DNA of 64,000 nucleotides from Puccinellia tenuiflora (taxonomy: Eukaryota > Streptophyta > Magnoliopsida > Poales > Poaceae): contig QRDG01000231.1 of NCBI GenBank assembly GCA_012064385.1, forward strand, positions 1-64,000, written 5' to 3'. Below the pieces are notes generated by a model that made no database searches, was not told the DNA's origin, and worked only from the letters and a program-made list of their open reading frames with translations. Shown in pieces: positions 21,895 through 32,610 of the stretch. A program made the translations under genes and the position numbers. Position 1 is the stretch's first letter; each line of letters starts with the position of its first letter.

Positions 21895-22147
21895 AAACCC
21901 TAAGTAGCATGGCGCCTTGGGACGGGGCGCCATGTTAGTGCGTATGGCGCCTTACCCTGGGGCGTCATGGTACCTAGCTGGGGCTGACGTGGACGGTCCA
22001 TGGCGCCTTTGACCAAGGCGTCATGATTCATGGTATGGCGCCCTGGGGCCGGGCGACATGAAAAAGGGTCAAATCTGAAATTATTTTGAATTTGGGTCCA
22101 TTTCGTGAAATCTTTTCAAAAAAGGGTCAAATACGGTAAATTTCACT
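21895..22147 (-). repeat. Right terminal inverted repeat of the MULE
   Basis: Read on the minus strand from 22147 it begins 'agtgaaatttaccgtatttg' and mirrors the left end. It includes one more 'catggcgcc' palindrome (about 21908-21932) than the left copy. The transposase 5' leader lies just inside. Confidence 0.9.
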
Positions 22148-23092
22148 GTGTTCACTGGTAGCATCGGGGGCGGAACCACGGGCTAGAACTAAGACGCTCA
22201 CACCATTTAAAAAAATACCACGTCATATTAAAAAAAATAACGCTGCTATCCGGTCATGTCGATATCGCTACTTAAGTTAAATTTAATTCTACAAATACCT
22301 GACTCGTCAATTATGTTCATAATCTCATCAGAGGTGATAAGGGAGCTAAGATTTACAACCATTCATGTATTCTTCTTCATCTTATGATATGAATTATGTC
22401 ATATTTTCTTACTCCCTCCGGTACAGTTTGCTAGACGCACTTTAAAAATCATGCAATTCTAAAATTCCTCCTCACATTTTAGACGTATTAGTATTAAATA
22501 CTGTTTGTGAACCAATCAAAAAAGAATGGAGAGAGTTGATTACGGGATGGAGAGCCAATGAAATATCACCTAGGTCCTAGAGAATTCTCATGCGTGCCTT
22601 CCAAACCGTACCTCCAACTGTAAACTATTATGGAACCAGGCCGCAGTCTCCATTCCTCCTGGATCTTCTTTCTCAAATTCTTAGACTACGCTAGGTAATA
22701 CAAACTAAAATAAATAGGTGCCTAATCAATAGTATATAACATATATTTTATAAATATGCAACTGCGACTAATTAACTAAGAGTGATATAAGTTGTACTAG
22801 TTCACAAACTAAGTAGTAACCTGCGGTATGCCAAAGTTTGACCTTTTAGAGAAAATTCTTACGTGGTCACTAGCCGAGGAGTCTGATCGATGGAAAAACA
22901 CCATGACAGCCAGCTAGACGGAGCGGGAGCTGCTAGCACCGGATGCCGCCGGACGCGTACCCTGGCTCCTACCTTGGCGTCAATCATCGCGGCGGCCGCA
23001 AGTAGCCCTAGCAGCGAGGCACAGAGACTAATGTTCGGTTCTGCAATCAATCGCTTGATCTGATGACCGATGGAACCTCCAGGCTAGGCTAC
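22148..23092. repeat. Segmental duplicate of 55242-55993
   Basis: From 'gtgttcactggtagcatcgg' to 'caggctaggctact' this follows 55242-55993 closely. It adds an insertion of about 150 bp near 22810-22980 and a deletion next to the Stowaway MITE. It is a piece of the glycine-rich protein cluster now bordered by the MULE. No gene is present. Confidence 0.85.
22412..22614. mobile_element. Stowaway MITE, right end deleted
   Basis: It starts 'ctccctccggtacagtttg' after the dinucleotide TA (22410-22411). The copy at 55475-55682 retains the right end 'caaactgtaccggtgggag' plus TA. Here the sequence stops at 'caaaccgtacc' and joins downstream sequence, so the right terminus is gone. Confidence 0.8.
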
Positions 23093-23181
23093 TATGGCCT
23101 TGGCCGATGAGCTAGTGGGCCTCTAGTTAACTACACACAGATCCAAATCAGTGTGAATCAAGTGATTAAACCGGCCATTCA

Positions 23182-24678
23182 CACTAGTACAGAGAAGCCT
23201 ATCAGTGGCGCACCGTTTTTTAATTCTGTGGCGCACGGCCGGTGCGACACTGAATCGCCGCCACTAAATTTTTTTCTGTGGCGCACCTCCTCCGTGCGCC
23301 ACAGAAATATTTCTGTGGCGCACCCACCCACCGTGCGCCACAGAAATATTTCTGTGGCGCACCATCCCCACCGTGCGCCACAGAATTTTTTTGAATTTCA
23401 AAAAAAAGGGCGGCCAGATCTAGATCTGGATCTGGCCAGATCTAGATCTGGTCGCCGGAATTTCGTTTCGTTTTGTAGGAGGGAGTCGTCGGATGTTGGT
23501 GGAGGATGGTGGTCGTCGGAGGTCGCCGGAGTTCGTCGGAGTTCGCCGGAGTTCGTCGGATTTCGCCGGAGTTCGTCGGAGTTGGAGGAGGGGATGTCGC
23601 CGGGTGGAGGGGGAGGTCGCCGGAGGTGGTGGATGAGGTTGTCGGAGGTGAAGGTCGCCGGAGGTGGTGGAGGAGGTCGCCGGAGGTGGTGGATGAGGTT
23701 GTCGGAGGTGAAGGTCGCCGGAGGTGGTGGAGTAGGTCGCCGGAGGTGGTGAAGGAGGTCGCCGGGGTGGTGGAGGAGGTCGCCGGGGTGGTGGAGGAGG
23801 TGGTGTAGGAGGTGGTGTAGGAGGAGAAGGAGAGGAGAAGTGGAGGAGAAGGAGGATGGAGGAAAAGGGGAGAGGAGAAGTGGAGGAGAAGGAGAGGAGA
23901 AGGAGGATGGAGGAAAAGGGGAGAGGAGAAGTGGAGGAGAAGGAGAGGAGAAGTGGAGGGAGAAGTAGAGAAGAGAAGGACAAAAGGGAAAAGAGAGGGG
24001 GAAGGGGGCTGGCGGGATTCAAAATTTCGAATCCCGCCCAATAATTCTGTGGCGCATCCTTGGCACATGCGCCACAGAATTTTTTTTCCTTTTTTTGATT
24101 TTTTTTTATTTTGCTGGGAAAATTCTTCTGTTGGCCATAACTTTTTTTTCGTTTGGAATTTTGAGAATCCGAGAAATGTCCAACCGGGTAAACCCATGTG
24201 AGGGCGGTTCCGAAATTTTCTCTAGTTTTTTTAAGGTATTATTCGCATTTTTTCGACGTCGTATGCAAAAGTTATGCCCGTTATAAGATTTTTTTTTCAT
24301 TTGTTGCAAAAAAGGTCAAAATTCATATTTCAAAATTTCTAGACCTACTAGACACTCATACCTAACTACATCGCAAAGGATTTTATTTATTGAATTTTTT
24401 ATCATTTTATTTTACCTCCTACAAGACTAAAAGGCGATCCACTGGGGGGGGTGTGTGTGTGATCGGAAGAAAAAAATTCTGTGGCGCACCAAGCTTGGTG
24501 CGCCACAGAATGTCACCTTTCTGTGGCGCACCGTGCTTGGTGCGCCACAGAAAGTCACATTTCTGTGGCACATGTGGCCGCACCAACCACGGTGCGCCAC
24601 AGAAACATATTTCTGTGGCGCACGAAAGTTGGTGCGCCACAGAATAGGCTTCTGTCTATAAGCTATTTCCTACTAGTG
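23182..24678. mobile_element. Non-autonomous CACTA element, related to the one in the MULE
   Basis: The ends 'cactagtacagagaagccta' and 'tttcctactagtg' are flanked by the duplication tca (23179-23181, 24679-24681). Subterminal palindromes of the same gtggcgca family occupy 23205-23385 and 24040-24650. The middle (23480-24010) is purine-rich 'gtcgccggaggtggtgga' and 'ggagaggagaag' repeats. No transposase is present; long ORFs there are repeat artefacts. Confidence 0.9.
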
Positions 24679-24681
24679 TCA

Positions 24682-25250
24682 GCGTATCGCTATTTATTTT
24701 TTCTTACGATTTATTTGGTTTATTTATATATAAAGTGGAAGAATAACTTGGGAGTGCTCAAGGTGAGTAGTGATCATATTCATCGGATTGACGCAGACCC
24801 CTTGGGGATGGTTTTCACAAGGCATCTCAGTCATAGGTTAGGACCACGGCCATTATTCTTCAGCCTCAAAAGCCCCGACGCAGCGAGGCCACTCCCAGCA
24901 GAAATGGCAGCAACGGAGGAGTGCTCCAACTCTTTTGTCAAGTCATCCATTGTTTTCTTTAAGTTGGCTTTGCTCATCTGTCCACCTTCGCTCCTCGAGA
25001 TGCCAACCATGGTGATTTTGGGGAGAAGGGGGTTTGCTTGCAAATCACTACTCACCTTGAGCACTCCCAAGTTATTCTTCCACTTTATATATAAATAAAC
25101 CAAATAAATCGTAAGAAAAAATAAATAGCACAGATAAAGCGAAATCAAACCAGCTATGCGCTGGTTGACCTCCTCCGTTGCTGCCATTTCTGCTGGGAGT
25201 GGCCTCGTTGCATCGGGGCTTGTGAGGCTAAAAAATAATGGCTGTTGAGG
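24682..25250. repeat. Rearranged inverted duplication of a gene-like fragment
   Basis: The segment 24699-24773 ('...cttgggagtgctcaagg...') reappears inverted at about 25050-25128. The segment 24846-24921 ('...ccactcccagcagaaatgg...') reappears inverted at about 25170-25243. The order is A, B, A', B', not the A, B, B', A' of a simple hairpin. On the minus strand it reads as a short protein (MAATEEVNQRIAGLISL; MVGISRSEGGQMSKANLKK) that I do not recognise. Confidence 0.75.
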
Positions 25251-25561
25251 GGGGCGGTTGGGGGGGGGGGGGGTGTTCTAGCCCCTGCTTGCCCCCTGTC
25301 TCCGCCCCTGCCCCTGGCAACAGGGGCCTTGGCCCGGGGTGCAGGGTTTTCTTACTACCTAAATATTTGTGAAATGGTTGATTTTGCCTAGCACTTAGCC
25401 TAAGTGTGACACTAAATACAAATTTGACCCTAGGTTTGGTTGCATCCTGGATCCGCCACTGGGTAGCATAGTATGTTGTTTGGTTACGACCTTGTGACGG
25501 TTTTCGCCAAATTATCAAGGTAGACGTCGGGGAGGCTAATCAGTCTGACAACTCACCCCTC
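25251..25561. repeat. Segmental duplicate of 55994-56275
   Basis: After a run of G, this continues the duplication seen at 22148-23092 ('ccctgtctccgcccctgccc' onward to 'caactcacccct'). The inserted DNA 23093-25270 therefore split one ancestral unit. Confidence 0.85.
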
Positions 25562-26339
25562 ACTAGTAGAAAACGGCCCATCTGACCCGGTTCCAAAGGG
25601 CCTTTGGTCCCGGTTTTACAACTGAGACTAAAGGGTCGGGACAAAAGGGGGGGTGCCTTTCGTCCCGGTTGTTTACGAACTGGGACAGATGGGCCTCCAC
25701 GTGGGGGGGGGGGGGGCTGCCGAGCTCCTGGCGGGAACCCTTTGGTCCCGGTTGGTAATACCAACCGGGACCAAAGGTCCCTCCACGTGGGGGGGCTGCC
25801 GAGCTCCTGGCGGGAACCCTTTGGTCCCGGTTGGTAATACCAACCGGGACCAAAGGTTTCAGCATTATTTTTTGTTCTAATTTATTTTTTAGGGGTTTCG
25901 TTTTTTGTTTTCCGATTAATTATTTTTTACGAAGATCACGTTGCGCAGACAATCATACACATAAATTATACAATACACCGAGTTCACGTTTGATTCATAC
26001 ATACAAACATAAGCCCACACGTCGAGATCACGTCAAGTTACTACACCGACATCACGTTTCACACGTCAATTACATTGGAGGCAAAAAATAATTGCTTTTG
26101 TGATAAAATTCTCCAGTTTTCTTCAGGACCTCCGAGTTCAAAAATCCCGCCAATTCCTCTTGAATTGCTTTTAGGCGCTTCGCTGGTATGAGCTGGTCCC
26201 GCATTCGCTCCATCTAGATCAATATGAATATGTGAGTTGTTTATAACTGTATATATATGAAATCATAATAAAATAATTTATGAATGGAACTCAACACAAT
26301 ATGGTAATAAAAATTGCGAAGAGTGTATACATACATAAG

Positions 26340-27370
26340 TTGTTCTTTGTTCTATATTCCGCTCACTGACAAAAGAGCGCATGTACTCAAAAACGTAGTA
26401 TGCACATAAATTTGTCCCCTGTTGCTGCCTCTGACACCACTTTACAGAAAATAGAATTTAATCAAATAATAATCAAGCATGATAATGGTATTGAAACTAA
26501 AATTAAAGAGTTGTGCGGACCTATATATATAGTACTACTTACCTTGTTGGTATAAAAATACAACTTCGGTTTCCATTCCCCTGGAACCTTCACGATAAAT
26601 CGTTTCCAAACCCTGCCCGCCAAAAGAAAATGATTAAAGGAGTTATTAATTACTTGATATCAGAAAATGAATGAAAGAGGTCGATATAGAGCGATAATGA
26701 TTAAAATTACCTCTGAAGCATATCTTGCAAGCTTTGGTACTCTTCCATGTTTTTCCTTAACGAGTCCATGACTTGAACGACTCCTTGGTCAACTCTAATG
26801 ATTAGCAGAATCCAGTGGGAACTGCGCACGTTTATATGTGCATGACTCATCGATTACATTAAATATGGAGTAAGCAAAATAGAATGTGTAGAAGGTACAG
26901 TAACACTCACTGGAAAACGTAAGGAAAAAGCATTTCTTCGCAAGTATTTAGTTTCACTAACCACCGGAACAAGTTATTCTCTGTGTCCTCCGGATGGTTA
27001 TTTACGGTCACTTCATTAATATAATATGCGTCAATGAACCCGATGTCATAGATGCGGCGTTCCCTGCATTCGACAATCTTCATTCAACAGTACAAAAGAA
27101 TGTAGTGAGATAATTACAGGCAACGAACGAGCAGAGCTAGAGACTTAATTAAATTGCAGAAATAAATCACTTACAAACAATAGCAACTGACGAGGGATTT
27201 GTCGAGGGAGTCTTGATTGAATAACTGAAAAATTTCAGAAAACAGAATATACATCGCGTCATCCATGAAGTAATGCTCTTTCTTATATGACACCCAGAAG
27301 AACTCATGCCCGGCCGCTACGGCTTTCTCGTACCACAGATGCAATTGACGCTATTGTGTTGTTAGAGAAT
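26340..27370 (-). pseudogene. ULP1-like (C48) protease exons of CACTA copy 1
   Basis: These are 3' exons of the gene beginning at 29988. Recognisable pieces on the minus strand: EHYFMDDAMYILFSEIFQLF (near 27330-27230), the exon RERRIYDTGFIDAYYINEV (near 27070), the exon HWILLIIRVDQGVVQVMDS (near 26820-26700, with the catalytic His and Asp region), and QQGTNLCAYYVFEYM (near 26440-26390, catalytic Cys). Together these give the His-Asp-Cys order of SUMO-protease-like domains, common in grass CACTA and MULE elements. Introns have GT..AG ends. Protease activity is inferred from these motifs only. Confidence 0.6.
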
Positions 27371-29988
27371 TGACCTCCTCAGGTCTGACCAGGGACTTCC
27401 CGTAGACATATGTCCATGCATACTGATACTCCTGGGGGCCGCCTATGGTGCCAGTGTCGTGGTGAACTTTCTTATCGGATATCACCTTCAGCGGGGAGAT
27501 CGACTATTTTGCCTGTTCTCCGAGCTGGGCCACGTTTTTCCCGCATTTTGCCGCCTTGAACCGCTCCTTCTTTAGGCGATCTGCCGCCTCCTTCTCCTCC
27601 TGCATCCGCTGCCTCTTTAGGCGATAGGCAGCCTTCTTCTCCTCCTCCTCTTGACTAATTGTCTTCTCCAAAACACGATCATAGTCATCTCGCAATTTAG
27701 GCGGCTCTGGCTGGGGACCTGTTAGATTTTTTATAAATTTCTCAACTTTTTCTGCTGGTATTATCTCTTTAGGCGGGGGCCGTTTCGGAGCTAATTGTCG
27801 GGCCACATCGGCACGCACCGACTCCTCGAGTTCCTCTGGAGTTTTGTCGTACGATCTCTTTGGAAGAGGCTTTAGCAACTCGCGTTCCGCTCGAGTTAAC
27901 TTATCTTCACGCGTCGACGTGAAGGATAGTTTCCGCTTTGACGAGAAGGTCTTAACAAGGGGCGGGATCGACGGACGGGACGTCGCGGGCAATGGACTCG
28001 CGACGGATGGGGCATCGAGGGATGGATCTTGATGTGGGGAGGATGGATCTTGTGGGGGTGGATCTTCATGAGGTGGGGGGATGGATCTTTAGGTGGGGGG
28101 GATTGATCTTGAGGTGGGGGGGGGGTGGATCTTGAGGTGGGTGGGATGGATCTTGAGGTGTGGGAGATGGATCTTGAGGTGGGGGTCTGCTACTCGGAGG
28201 AGTCAAGTTTAAAAACATGATGTTTTTCTTGTTCCAGAGAGCGATACCCTTCTCGACTTCTCCCAGTGTCTTCTCGCCGTCACCTCCAGGAATGTCAAGT
28301 TCCAGATTAGCATATAACGGCACAACTTCATCCACCCCGACACGAGCATAGCCAGGTGGAATCCCTCCGAGATGGTAGCTTGCTCCAGCTGGATTAGGTA
28401 AAGCATAGCCGACCGCCACCTTGAAAGACATGTTCTTCATTGACATGTGTAGCTCACAGTCTGTCTTCTCCGTGATATCATCCACGGGGTAGTGAGCCGC
28501 CGGCGGTTGGAATTCAGAATTTTCTACATGCGTGGAACCCACACTGCTTTTTCGCCGATCAGATGGGGCGGCTTCGACATGACCTTCTAGCTGCAGCTGA
28601 GATGCCTTTTGCTTACTAATTGAGTCTAGTTGCTCCTGCTGCTGCTGCACCTTGCGTTCCAGTGCTGATAACCGGTCAGACTCCTGCTTCTTTTTTCTCT
28701 GACGGCTTCTATAAGTATGAGCGTCTTTCGGAAAACCTTGTTTCAAGGTGACACCGGCTCCATAGCCTCGTAATCGTCCAACGTGTTCAGGATTCCCGAG
28801 TGCTAGTGACAGCTCGTCATTCTCTCTGTCGACCACGTACTCTCCCCTTCGAACTTTATCTATTGCGTCCACGAGTTGTTTGGTTATATACTCAATTTTT
28901 TTCTTCCATTTTCCCTGAGCAACAATTAACCCTGTCTGTGGGTCCAACCCTGCCCCATGCGCAAACAACCAAAACTTGGACCTCTCAGGCCAGTCTGCTG
29001 TCTGTGGAATGATCCCGTTATCAAACAGTCTTGCTTCAAAGGCTTCCCACTTAGGCACGGCAGCCTTGTAGCCACCTGCCCCCAAATGGTGGTGATATTC
29101 CTTCTTCGCAGCATTTAACTTATTTTTTTCCGATCGGGCCACAGCGGCCTCCGATTTTCTTTGCTTCACAAATGTGGGCCACTGCTGTTGTATCTTCACT
29201 AGTGGTCCAGTGAAATCTGGATCTTTCCCCTCCGCCTTTAGATAAGCTTTCCATAAGTTTTTCTTCCAGGTCCGGAATTGTTCGGCCATCTTACTAAGAG
29301 TCCACTCCTTGACTTTTGTCTTCAAGTGCTCGGGTAGATCTGACGGTAGGTTGACCTTTGTCAAGAGCGTGCCCAACACAAAAGTTTTAGTTTCTCGTCG
29401 ACATAAGTAGTTGGCTTGTTTTCGTCCTTCGGCTGAATCCATTCTTCAAGGTTGATCGGGACAATGTCCCTAACAATAACCCCGCATTGATTTATATATT
29501 TGTGGCGGCAATCTAATGGTTCCAAAGGTTCACCACTAGCACTAACTTGGTCGATCACTATCCTACGACCCTCCTTCAACGGCTTCGTCGGGCCTCGTTT
29601 CAGCACTGCTGTAGATTTGCTCGATCCGGAGGGCTAAAAGAAAAAATGGTTCGTTAATAACTGCAATACAACTCAAATAATACATCTAGTGTGATCGATG
29701 TACAGAGGCTTAATATACCTCGCCGGAGTTTGTTAAGGGCACTTCCTCCTCTCTACAAATTTCTTCTTCCTCAACTCCCTCACCGGAATCGTTCAGAAAT
29801 TGGAAGCCGTAATCTTCTGCAGTTACGGCATCTTCTTCACCGACAGGCGCGGCCGCACGTCCTGCTATAATCTGAAGCATTCGCATTTCGCAATCCTCGT
29901 CTCTGCCGGCGATGTCCGGACAAGTTAGATCCATCTGCTCTTCACGCTCCTCGTCTCTGCCGACGGCGTCTGGAAAATTTGGATCCAT
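27371..29988 (-). pseudogene. CACTA TNP1-like protein gene, copy 1, several lesions
   Basis: Exon 1 is 29988 to about 29728 (MDPNFPDAVGRDEEREEQMD), ending NSGE before the intron. Exon 2 starts at about 29635 (PSGSSKSTAVLKRGPTKP). Order of parts: Transposase_24 (Ptta/En/Spm; LSKMAEQFRTWKKNLWKAYL, then KKEYHHHLGAGGYKAAVPKW), coiled coil (LERKVQQQQEQLDSISKQ), a DUF8039-like segment (CELHMSMKNMSFKVAVGYAL, IPGGDGEKTLGEVEKG), a Pro-rich PPQDPSP repeat, and a Lys/Arg/Glu-rich tail. Compared with copy 2 it has a 1-nt deletion near 29369, a frame change in the Pro-rich repeat (28030-28080) and a CAG-to-TAG change at the stop of the 27504 ORF. The likely ancestral role is binding element ends. Confidence 0.8.
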
Positions 29989-30049
29989 AGCTCAATGTCT
30001 CTGCAATCAATTTTGTAAAAAGAATATGAATATCAAAATTTGCATCTAA

Positions 30050-30345
30050 CTGTAATAACATTTGAAGAAAATTTGAATGTTTGCTATCAAAATTTGAATG
30101 TTTGCTATCAAAATTTGAATGTTTGCTATCACAATTTGAATTTTTGCTATCAAATTTGAATGTTTGCTATCAAAATTTGAATGTTTGCATTCAAAATTGC
30201 TATAAAATTTGAATGTTTGCTATCAAAATTTGAATGTTTGCTATCACAATTTGAATTTTTGCTATCAAATTTGAATGTTTGCTATCAAAATTTGAATGTT
30301 TGCATTCAAAATTGCTATAAAATTTGAATGTTTGCTATCAATTCT
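30050..30345. repeat. 20-bp minisatellite 'aatttgaatgtttgctatca'
   Basis: About a dozen imperfect copies occur, arranged as a larger repeat: a block of about 116 bp ending 'gcattcaaaattgctataaa' appears twice. It lies in the 5' leader/promoter region of the CACTA gene. Copy 2 has a shorter version at 53145-53265. Confidence 0.85.
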
Positions 30346-31090
30346 CCGCCGTCGATTTTGCATATCTAACACAAAACTAAAAAAATCATCTAAAAATTGC
30401 ATCTAATAAATTAAAACTATGCAAATATCAAAATGGTACTGAAAAAATTGCATCTACTAAATTTAAACCACTAACACAATTTTCCTAACAAAAATTTTCC
30501 AGCCACGAACCTAAATACTCACCTTGCCTAAATTACACTAACTTAATACTCACCTAGCCTAAATTTTTCTAACCTAAAATTACACTAACTTAAATTTTCA
30601 CCTAGCCTAAATTACACTAACCTAAATTTTCACTTAGCCCAAGTTAAACTAACCTAAAATTCTTCAAAATTTTCCTAAAAAATAGAGGAGGAGAGAGGGA
30701 GGAGAGGAACCGTACCTTGCAAGGATCCCAATTGGGAGGGGATCGACGGCGGCGGCCCGTGGAAGGGGAGGCGACGGCGACACGGCGGCGGTGGCCTGTG
30801 GGAGGGGAGGACACGGAGTCGCGGCCGATGTAGAGGAGGAGGCCTGGCGGGGCAGCCCGCGGCCGATGCAGAAGAGGAGCTAGGCGGGGCGGGGCAGCTT
30901 GAGGCGGTGTCAGGGGCGGCGGCGCGGCAACGCAGCCCATAGCAGAACGACGACGGCGGCAGCGGGGACGGGGATGCCCGGCGGAGCAGCACCTCGGTAC
31001 GACGACGGCGGCACAGGAGCGTCTGGAGGCGAAAGCGTCGATGGGGAGTTGTGAATTTTCGGGGCGAAAACGAACCTAATCGACGCGGGA
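30346..31090. other. Upstream region of CACTA copy 1 gene
   Basis: 30346-30690 is AT-rich with repeated 'cctaaatt' and 'taacctaaa' phrases. 30690-31060 is GC-rich ('ggcggcggc') and probably the transcription start region. ORFs in the GC-rich part are composition effects. Confidence 0.4.
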
Positions 31091-31255
31091 AGGACCTTTG
31101 GTCCTGGTTCCAGCCACGAACCGGGACCAAAGACCCTTTGGTCGCGGTTGGTAAGACCAACCGGGACCAAAGGTCTGTCCGGGGCGCGAAATATTGCGCG
31201 CGAAGCCCAGCGGGCCTTTGGTCCCGGTTGGTGTTAAGAACCGGGACCAATGGTC

Positions 31256-31917
31256 TTTTTTTTTCTTTCTTATTTCTAGTTTCTTTTTCTGTTTTCTTTT
31301 TGTTTCTTTTATATACTTTGTTTTCTTTTTTAAATATATGAATTTTTACATGCTTTTGGAATTGTTTTTTTCTAGTTTATTTTAAAATTTTCCAATATTT
31401 GAAATTCATTATCTTTTTATTATTTAAAAATTCATATATTTTTATAGTTTCATTTAATTATTTGAAAATCATATCTTTTAAAATGTTCCAATATCTATTG
31501 ATTTAATTATCTACAAAATTGAAACAAAATGCATGTTTGATTGTTTTTCATATAATTTGAATTTCTAAAAATGCTTTTAAGATGAATTTTTCTTTTTTAT
31601 GTTTTCTGTTTATTTTTTCTTTCTTATGTTTTCTGTTTATTTTTTCTCTCTTATTTTTTCTAAATTCAATATCTTTTCATATGTTTATCAGTAAAAAATT
31701 AATTAAAATATCAAATTGTTGATAAAAAATGTAAGCTATCTATTTATGGCAAATTCATTTTTTTAATTATAGGTGAATTCATTTAATTACAAAATTTGGA
31801 ATTTGAACTCCATTAAGTCATTAATTAAACTTATAAATTCAATATCTTTTCATCTGATTATCAGAAAAATGCAATTAAAATATCAATATTCATTAATTAA
31901 ACTTATATATTCATTGA
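31256..31917. other. AT-rich low-complexity stretch
   Basis: T-rich 'tttctttctt' and 'ttttctgttt' tracts are followed by degenerate AT-rich sequence with two copies of 'aaattcaatatcttttcat'. No gene or defined element is seen. Confidence 0.5.
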
Positions 31918-32610
31918 AGTCCGAAGGAGGCGGGCCGTCCCCCTCGTACCTGGCGAGACCCAATATTTTGCATACATATGCATGAATATGACACACATCT
32001 CCGGAAGTTGATTGTTTAGGTCACAAGTTTTCAAAGGCAAGTAGTAACCTAAACTACGATCACAGACAAGAGAACTGCAATGGCGATCACAGACTCTGAA
32101 ACTAACTTCGACCGGTTCCTGAGCCGCGGGGTGCTGACCCGCCGGCGCTGCGCATCCAAAGAGAAGGAACCCTCACAGGGTCATAGCTCACGTGAGAAGG
32201 AACCCTCTGAAGAAACGACCACCTACTGTCATACTGCCTATCCAATAGATACACGTAGCGACGGACATGCTCATCCTCCTCCCTGATACGGCGACGTACC
32301 ACCTCCTCGGAGGCCGGCTCCCTCTGCACCGAGCGTGGCCCACGCGACTGCCACCACAGAAGATCCGGGTCGACGACGTCACCCGGATTCCTCACCAAGC
32401 TGCGCGTCCCGGAAGGTAGCACCTTCCAGTGCCAGCCCGGTGGAGCCCAGTCCCGCACATCGCCCCTCTGGTCCAACATGGACATCGTCGCCGACACCTA
32501 AGTCAAAAACCCCTAAGTCAAAATTTTGTTACAATGGAAGAGTGATGAGGTTGCAGATATGAGTTTAGATGTGATATGGCAATGGCGCCCAAGCCTACAT
32601 ATATATAGTG
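31918..32610 (-). pseudogene. Unrecognised coding-like fragment
   Basis: The minus-strand ORF 32102-32497 begins MSATMSMLDQRGDVRDWAPP and reads WHWKVLPSGTRSLVRNPGDV and VRRRIREEDEHVRRYVYLLD. The codon look and the W/R/D content suggest a once-coding exon, and a 'gagaaggaaccctc' direct repeat lies in its 3' part. I do not recognise the family. It sits among CACTA-type repeats and is probably transposon-carried. Confidence 0.3.

Larger units (their letters stand above)
6701..22147. mobile_element. Mutator-like element (MULE), multi-gene, with nested CACTA
   Basis: Long terminal inverted repeats (6701-6920 and about 21895-22147) bound about 15.4 kb, or about 11.1 kb without the nested CACTA element. 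Contents in order: plant-mobile-domain gene (+), 'putative plant transposon protein' gene (+), a 730-bp inverted repeat, a coiled-coil gene (-) and a mudrA-like transposase (-). This makes two convergent gene sets. MULEs usually make 9-bp target duplications; the 9 bases outside the left end (gaactatag) and right end (gtgttcact) do not match, and the two flanks come from different genomic contexts. All but the small coiled-coil gene carry at least one lesion, so the element is probably not autonomous now. Confidence 0.85.
25562..31255. mobile_element. CACTA element copy 1 (TNP1/ULP1 type), right end not found
   Basis: It starts 'cactagtagaaaacggccc' followed by inverted 'tttggtcccggttggtaata' type subterminal repeats (25590-25860). 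Matching subterminal repeats recur at 31095-31255 next to a GC-rich leader. It carries a minus-strand multi-exon gene with Transposase_24, DUF8039-like and ULP1-like parts. No TNP2 transposase is present. The expected mirror end (..ctactagtg) is not visible at or after 31255, so the element is truncated or merged with the following repeats. Confidence 0.85.

Noticed and set aside
23506..24044. ORFs rich in Gly/Val and Arg/Glu inside the CACTA at 23182
   Set aside because: Translation of purine-rich simple repeats; no start context or domain.
25251..25285. Run of about 15 G as a possible G-quadruplex or regulatory site
   Set aside because: Homopolymer at a junction of duplicated DNA; most likely slippage or assembly noise.
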